A DNA stretch of 9,587 nucleotides, taken from the NCBI GenBank assembly GCA_944326625.1, contig CALVER010000044.1, positions 1 through 9,587 on the forward strand. Reading direction: 5' to 3'. The notes beneath the pieces were generated by a model. That model was not told where the DNA came from and did no database searches. It worked only from the letters and a program-made list of their open reading frames with translations. A program made the translations under genes and the position numbers. Of this stretch, positions 6,912 to 9,587 are shown one piece after another. The stretch's first letter is position 1, and every line of letters begins with the position of its first letter. The stretch comes from Candidatus Gastranaerophilales bacterium (GTDB lineage: Bacteria > Cyanobacteriota > Vampirovibrionia > Gastranaerophilales > Gastranaerophilaceae).

Positions 6912-8114
6912 ATGGAAGGAATTTCTTTGCAATTTTTATATCTTTTAGCTGTAGTTGCAGGTGCGGCAGTTTTTGCATGGATAATTTCCAAAGACGCAAA
7001 CAAATTTACAGGATCCCATCATAATCTTTCCAAAATCCATAATTCCATAATTTACGCTTTGTCGTATGTAAACGAAAATATGATGGATAACGGCAGGTTT
7101 GTGTATATAAGAAATATAAGAGACAAATACAATGTAAACAAAAATGTTTATAACACAACAAACCATGCCAGAATGCTTTATTCATTATACCTTTGCGAAA
7201 GAGAATTAAACATAAAAGGCTTGGCCGAAAGACGCCGAGAATCCGCAAAATATTTTGTTGATGAATATGTCAAACCCCTTGGTTTCGGGCGTTACGCCGT
7301 AATTTCCAAACCGGATGAAGAAAATTTGAAATGCGAAAAAGCAAAACTTTCCGCAACCGCAATGGCACTTGTAGCTTTTTCGGATTTAAGACCGGAAAAA
7401 ATTATTCCGGATGAAATTTTTGAAGGTATGGGGCAGTTTCTGCTCTTTATGCAAATGAAAACAGGCCAATTTTACAATTTTTACGACATAGAAAACGGCG
7501 GCATCGGTGACAGCTTTAACCTGAATTACACAGGTGATGCGCCTTTGGGACTTTTATATTTATATGAATTTAATCCTAAGAAAAAATGGCTTGAGGGAGC
7601 AAAAAAAGGATTGATATTTCTTGCGAATTTACGTAATCGGCAGAAAGAAGTTCAATTCGATTATACTGCCATGCTTGCTACGGAAAAACTTTTCAAGACT
7701 CCGGATAACGACTTGACAGATGAAGAAAAAAACCTTTTGACGCTGCATCTGATTAAAATGGTCGAACAGGTAATCCCAAAACAAATTGTAAACAAAGAAG
7801 AACGCTACTACGGCGCTTTGATAGATAATATTAAGCCCCTGAACATCGCATGTATTGTGGAAGGCTTGATTGCTACATACAATTGTGTTGACGATGATAT
7901 TTTAAAAATGCGGATTATGAAATCCATTGACACAGGTATAAAATTCTTAAGACTTGTACAAATTCAAAAAGGCCCGTTGAAAGGCGGATTTCCAAACTCT
8001 GCCGACTGGAGGGAAGTCGGAGTGCCCAAAGCTGCTTCCATTGTTAAAATGGATACAGTCCAACATGCTCTTGCCGCCTGTATAAAATTTCAAAATATGT
8101 TTAAAGATGCATAA
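6912..8114 (+). CDS. Membrane-anchored alpha/alpha-toroid (six-hairpin glycosidase-like) protein, function unknown
   Basis: A 400-residue protein with one N-terminal membrane segment (about 7-25) and a long, mainly helical soluble domain. The domain contains regularly spaced helices with small-residue cores, including those beginning near 84 (NHARMLYSLYLCE), 146 (LSATAMALVAFS), 206 (YTGDAPLGLLYLYE), 250 (DYTAMLATEKLF), 311 (NIACIVEGLIATY) and 380 (MDTVQHALAACIKF). This rhythm is that of alpha/alpha toroids such as six-hairpin glycosidases or terpene cyclase-like proteins. I cannot name a family or identify catalytic residues with confidence. Positive charges (Lys27, Lys31) follow the membrane segment and only Glu2 precedes it, so the positive-inside rule favours the large domain in the cytoplasm. 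It sits 31 bases after the MurF-like gene with its own promoter and overlaps the converging GGDEF gene by 14 bases. Confidence 0.7.
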   Translation: MEGISLQFLYLLAVVAGAAVFAWIISKDANKFTGSHHNLSKIHNSIIYALSYVNENMMDNGRFVYIRNIRDKYNVNKNVYNTTNHARMLYSLYLCERELNIKGLAERRRESAKYFVDEYVKPLGFGRYAVISKPDEENLKCEKAKLSATAMALVAFSDLRPEKIIPDEIFEGMGQFLLFMQMKTGQFYNFYDIENGGIGDSFNLNYTGDAPLGLLYLYEFNPKKKWLEGAKKGLIFLANLRNRQKEVQFDYTAMLATEKLFKTPDNDLTDEEKNLLTLHLIKMVEQVIPKQIVNKEERYYGALIDNIKPLNIACIVEGLIATYNCVDDDILKMRIMKSIDTGIKFLRLVQIQKGPLKGGFPNSADWREVGVPKAASIVKMDTVQHALAACIKFQNMFKDA

Positions 8115-8763
8115 CGCGGTTACGCCCGTTTTCTTTTGCATTATAAAGAGCTTTATCAGCGTTTTCAAATAACTTGTGGACAGTATCCGTATTATCGTCA
8201 GCTTCACAAACTCCGATACTTATTGTTACATCAATTTGATTTCCGTTGTATCTGAAAACATAATCTTCAATTGTCTTTCTGAGTCTTTCAAGCGGAATAA
8301 CGGCTTTTTCAAGCGGAGTTTCCGTAATTATTACCGCGAATTCTTCCCCGCCGTATCTGAACACCATATCGGTTTTCCTAAATGTCTGCAGAATATAATA
8401 CGCGACCTCTTTCAACACATAATCACCCGCGCTGTGGCCATAAGTATCATTAACACGCTTAAAAAAGTCAATATCAATAATTGCAAAACTCAAATCACTC
8501 TTGTACCTTTTTGCACGCAAAAATTCACGCTCCAGACATTCCTCAAAGTGACGACGATTATATAACCCTGTCAAAGGATCCGTTACGGACATATAACGGG
8601 TTTGAGAATACATAAAATTGATTTTTTTAATAACATCAAACTTATTTGCGTCAGGTATATCAAAATTCAAAATTATTTCTTCAATATTTTTTTGAATTTC
8701 ATCCAATACCGACGGCGGAAAATCAAAATTCTCTCCCAAAGGTTTTTCGCGTCTTTCTTCCAT
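8101..8763 (-). CDS. Diguanylate cyclase (GGDEF domain with I-site)
   Basis: A 220-residue soluble protein making the second messenger c-di-GMP from two GTP. The GGDEF domain covers about 58-218. It opens with DPLTGLYNRR (62-71), has metal-binding Asp97 in IIDIDFFKRVND, and carries the active-site signature GGEEF at 138-142. The inhibitory I-site RKTD (129-132) lies exactly five residues before it, so product feedback inhibition is expected. The C-terminus shows the usual ADKALYNAKENGRN run. All catalytic residues are intact. The first 57 residues are not a recognised sensor; they look helical and could mediate dimerisation. No membrane segment. The ATG at 8763 lies 10 bases after an extended -10 and has no SD. 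The gene is divergent from the HD gene and overlaps the toroid gene at its end by 14 bases. Confidence 0.95.
   Translation of the reverse strand: MEERREKPLGENFDFPPSVLDEIQKNIEEIILNFDIPDANKFDVIKKINFMYSQTRYMSVTDPLTGLYNRRHFEECLEREFLRAKRYKSDLSFAIIDIDFFKRVNDTYGHSAGDYVLKEVAYYILQTFRKTDMVFRYGGEEFAVIITETPLEKAVIPLERLRKTIEDYVFRYNGNQIDVTISIGVCEADDNTDTVHKLFENADKALYNAKENGRNRVMHL
8113..8135 (+). terminator. Possible weak terminator of the toroid gene
   Basis: AACG (8113-8116), a bulged C, GG (8118-8119), loop TTACG and CCCGTT (8125-8130) can pair, followed by TTCTTTT. It overlaps the toroid stop codon and lies inside the converging GGDEF gene. The bulge and interrupted T run make it weak. Confidence 0.3.
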
Positions 8764-8773
8764 ATCAAACAGG

Positions 8774-8782
8774 ATTATACCA
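8774..8782 (-). promoter_or_regulatory. Extended -10 promoter of the GGDEF gene
   Basis: On the minus strand, TATAAT (8774-8779) is preceded by TGG, an extended -10. The -35 position (8797-8802, TATCTT) is poor, as often tolerated with extended -10 elements. Ten bases separate it from the ATG, so the leader would be only about 3 to 4 bases. Confidence 0.6.
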
Positions 8783-8788
8783 TAAAAA

Positions 8789-8817
8789 TTGCGGCAAAGA
8801 TATTTTTTTGCTAAACT
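8789..8817 (+). promoter_or_regulatory. Near-leaderless promoter of the HD gene
   Basis: TTGCGG (8789-8794), a 17-base spacer and TAAACT (8812-8817), 8 bases before ATG 8826. The expected start site is one or two bases before the AUG. It lies back to back with the GGDEF promoter within 62 bases. Confidence 0.5.
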
Positions 8818-8825
8818 TAAAATAT

Positions 8826-9413
8826 ATGAAACTTACAACGGAACAAATGCTGGAAAAGTTCTCAAACAATGCCTCTCACCCGCATGAGGTAAGAAGATTG
8901 TCAATGATGATTTTTGACGGTGTGAATGACACATTAAAAGAACTTTCAAATAAACAGCGCAAATATCTGGAAGAGGCGGCCCTTTTACATGATATAGGTT
9001 ATTATATAGATTCCAAAAGCCACCACAAGCACAGCCAAAAAATGGTCCTGGATTACGGACTTGAAAATTATTCCGAAAAAGAAAAACATATAATTTCCTG
9101 CATCTGCAGATACCACAGAGGCGGACTTCCGGACAAAAAGGAACATGAGATATACTGTACACTTGATAAAAAAGACCGAAAAACCGTCAAACGCCTTGCC
9201 GGGATTTTGAAAATAGCAGACGGACTTGACAGAGCACACGTGAATTTAATTAAAAAAGTACGCGTCAATTATGACAGCGAAAATAATATTACTGAATTTT
9301 ACTTAACCCCGAACAATATTGATTACCGTCCTGACATAACTTATGCAATACGTAAAAAAGATTTGTTTGAAATCGGGTTCAAAACACAAGCCGTATTTAA
9401 ATTTGAAGCTTGA
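8826..9413 (+). CDS. Stand-alone HD-domain protein resembling the Ppx/GppA C-terminal domain
   Basis: A 195-residue soluble HD-superfamily protein. The metal-site signature is LHDIG (54-58, His55-Asp56), followed by a His66-His67-x-His69 cluster with Ser70, RYHRGG (95-100) with His97, and ADGLDRAH (131-138) with Asp132. This chain of motifs matches the HD domain found at the C-terminus of exopolyphosphatase/pppGpp phosphohydrolase (Ppx/GppA) proteins, here without the N-terminal phosphatase domains. The HD ligands look intact, so it may be a metal-dependent phosphohydrolase, perhaps on a nucleotide or polyphosphate, but that is inferred. I chose ATG 8826 because the promoter lies just ahead; the frame stays open upstream to 8646 but only by running through the divergent GGDEF gene. 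Its placement beside a diguanylate cyclase suggests linked signalling. Confidence 0.85.
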   Translation: MKLTTEQMLEKFSNNASHPHEVRRLSMMIFDGVNDTLKELSNKQRKYLEEAALLHDIGYYIDSKSHHKHSQKMVLDYGLENYSEKEKHIISCICRYHRGGLPDKKEHEIYCTLDKKDRKTVKRLAGILKIADGLDRAHVNLIKKVRVNYDSENNITEFYLTPNNIDYRPDITYAIRKKDLFEIGFKTQAVFKFEA

Positions 9414-9431
9414 AACGTATTGTAAATTTTT

Positions 9432-9458
9432 TGTTACAATTCACCCAAAATTGTAACA
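9432..9458. repeat. Perfect inverted repeat, candidate operator
   Basis: TGTTACAATT (9432-9441) and AATTGTAACA (9449-9458) are exact inverted copies separated by 7 bases (CACCCAA). The left arm extended by one T also contains the small palindrome TTGT-T-ACAA. The tail after the right arm (TTTCTTC) is too poor in T for a good terminator. The right arm contains a possible -35 (TTGTAA, 9451-9456) for the next gene, so repressor binding is a natural reading. Confidence 0.55.
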
Positions 9459-9490
9459 TTTCTTCATGAAAAATACTTTATATATATAAG
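9451..9490 (+). promoter_or_regulatory. Candidate promoter(s) of the right-edge gene
   Basis: Two options fit: TTGTAA (9451-9456) with TACTTT (9474-9479) at a 17-base spacing, or TTCATG (9463-9468) with TATAAG (9485-9490) at 16. Both would leave a leader containing AGGGG (9501-9505) ahead of ATG 9514. I cannot choose between them. Confidence 0.4.
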
Positions 9491-9513
9491 GGAAAAACCA
9501 AGGGGACGGAAAA

Positions 9514-9587
9514 ATGAGTTTCGATGTAAACGTTTTGAGTTCAAAACCGGTAATCAAAGCCGCAGCGAATATGCAAAACGACGGCGG
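9514..9587 (+). CDS. Unknown protein, N-terminal 25 codons only (cut by window end)
   Basis: An open frame begins at ATG 9514, 8 bases after an AGGGG Shine-Dalgarno-like sequence (9501-9505), and stays open to the window edge. The visible residues begin MSFDVNVLSS and continue with KPVIKAAANMQNDGG. There is no signal peptide or membrane segment in this part, and I do not recognise the family. The well-formed upstream region (inverted repeat, candidate promoters, SD) supports a real start. Nothing about function can be said from 25 codons. Confidence 0.6.
   Translation, partial: MSFDVNVLSSKPVIKAAANMQNDG

Noticed and set aside
8646..8825. Upstream extension of the HD gene by 60 codons
   Set aside because: It lies antisense inside the GGDEF gene, and the ATG at 8826 follows a plausible promoter and begins the domain normally.
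9427..9465. Inverted repeat read as a terminator of the HD gene
   Set aside because: The arms are A/T-rich and the following TTTCTTC is a poor U tract; operator is the better reading, though a weak terminator is not excluded.
9481..9489. TATATATAA run as a microsatellite
   Set aside because: Too short to matter as a repeat; better explained as part of the promoter -10 region.

Overview
This is a low-GC, densely packed bacterial chromosomal window with one tRNA gene, ten complete protein genes, one further small gene and the first 25 codons of a last gene. No gene-free stretch exceeds 300 bases. I see no IS element, CRISPR array, phage gene or integrase. The likely host is a diderm with a c-di-GMP network (I-site GGDEF protein, Sec-exported non-lipoprotein). 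My best guess is a gut lineage of non-photosynthetic Cyanobacteria (Gastranaerophilales/Melainabacteria), from overall gene style only; there is no marker gene here to prove it.

Layout: (1) 5-78, tRNA-Arg(UCU) on the minus strand. (2) 221-1478, a two-gene plus-strand operon of an HSL-type esterase and a small degenerate cupin, closed by a terminator that also serves the converging gene. (3) 1506-2219 minus, an exported Cys-rich protein. (4) 2327-3262 plus, a heavy-metal (manganese-type) exporter whose end overlaps the converging gene. (5) 5155-3254 minus, a two-gene operon of a zinc alcohol dehydrogenase followed by an EamA transporter. (6) 5253-5480, a 75-residue LEA-like 11-mer-repeat protein with a UUCG terminator. 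(7) 5540-8114 plus, a divergent MurF-like ligase and a membrane-anchored alpha-toroid protein, each with its own promoter. (8) 8101-8763 minus and 8826-9413 plus, a GGDEF diguanylate cyclase and a Ppx/GppA-type HD protein, divergent from overlapping promoters. (9) 9514 onward, a gene entering the window edge behind a perfect inverted repeat.

The most striking pattern is regulatory. Several first genes have a promoter placed so that transcription should begin at, or within a few bases of, the AUG, with no Shine-Dalgarno sequence. Genes in operon-internal positions, and a few others, carry strong AAGGAGG-type sites. The window therefore seems to mix leaderless and SD-led initiation. The most interesting gene pair is the MurF paralogue plus the membrane toroid protein, which may form a small envelope-polymer or amide-ligation module. 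Two second-messenger-type proteins (c-di-GMP synthesis and an HD hydrolase-like protein) sit back to back.
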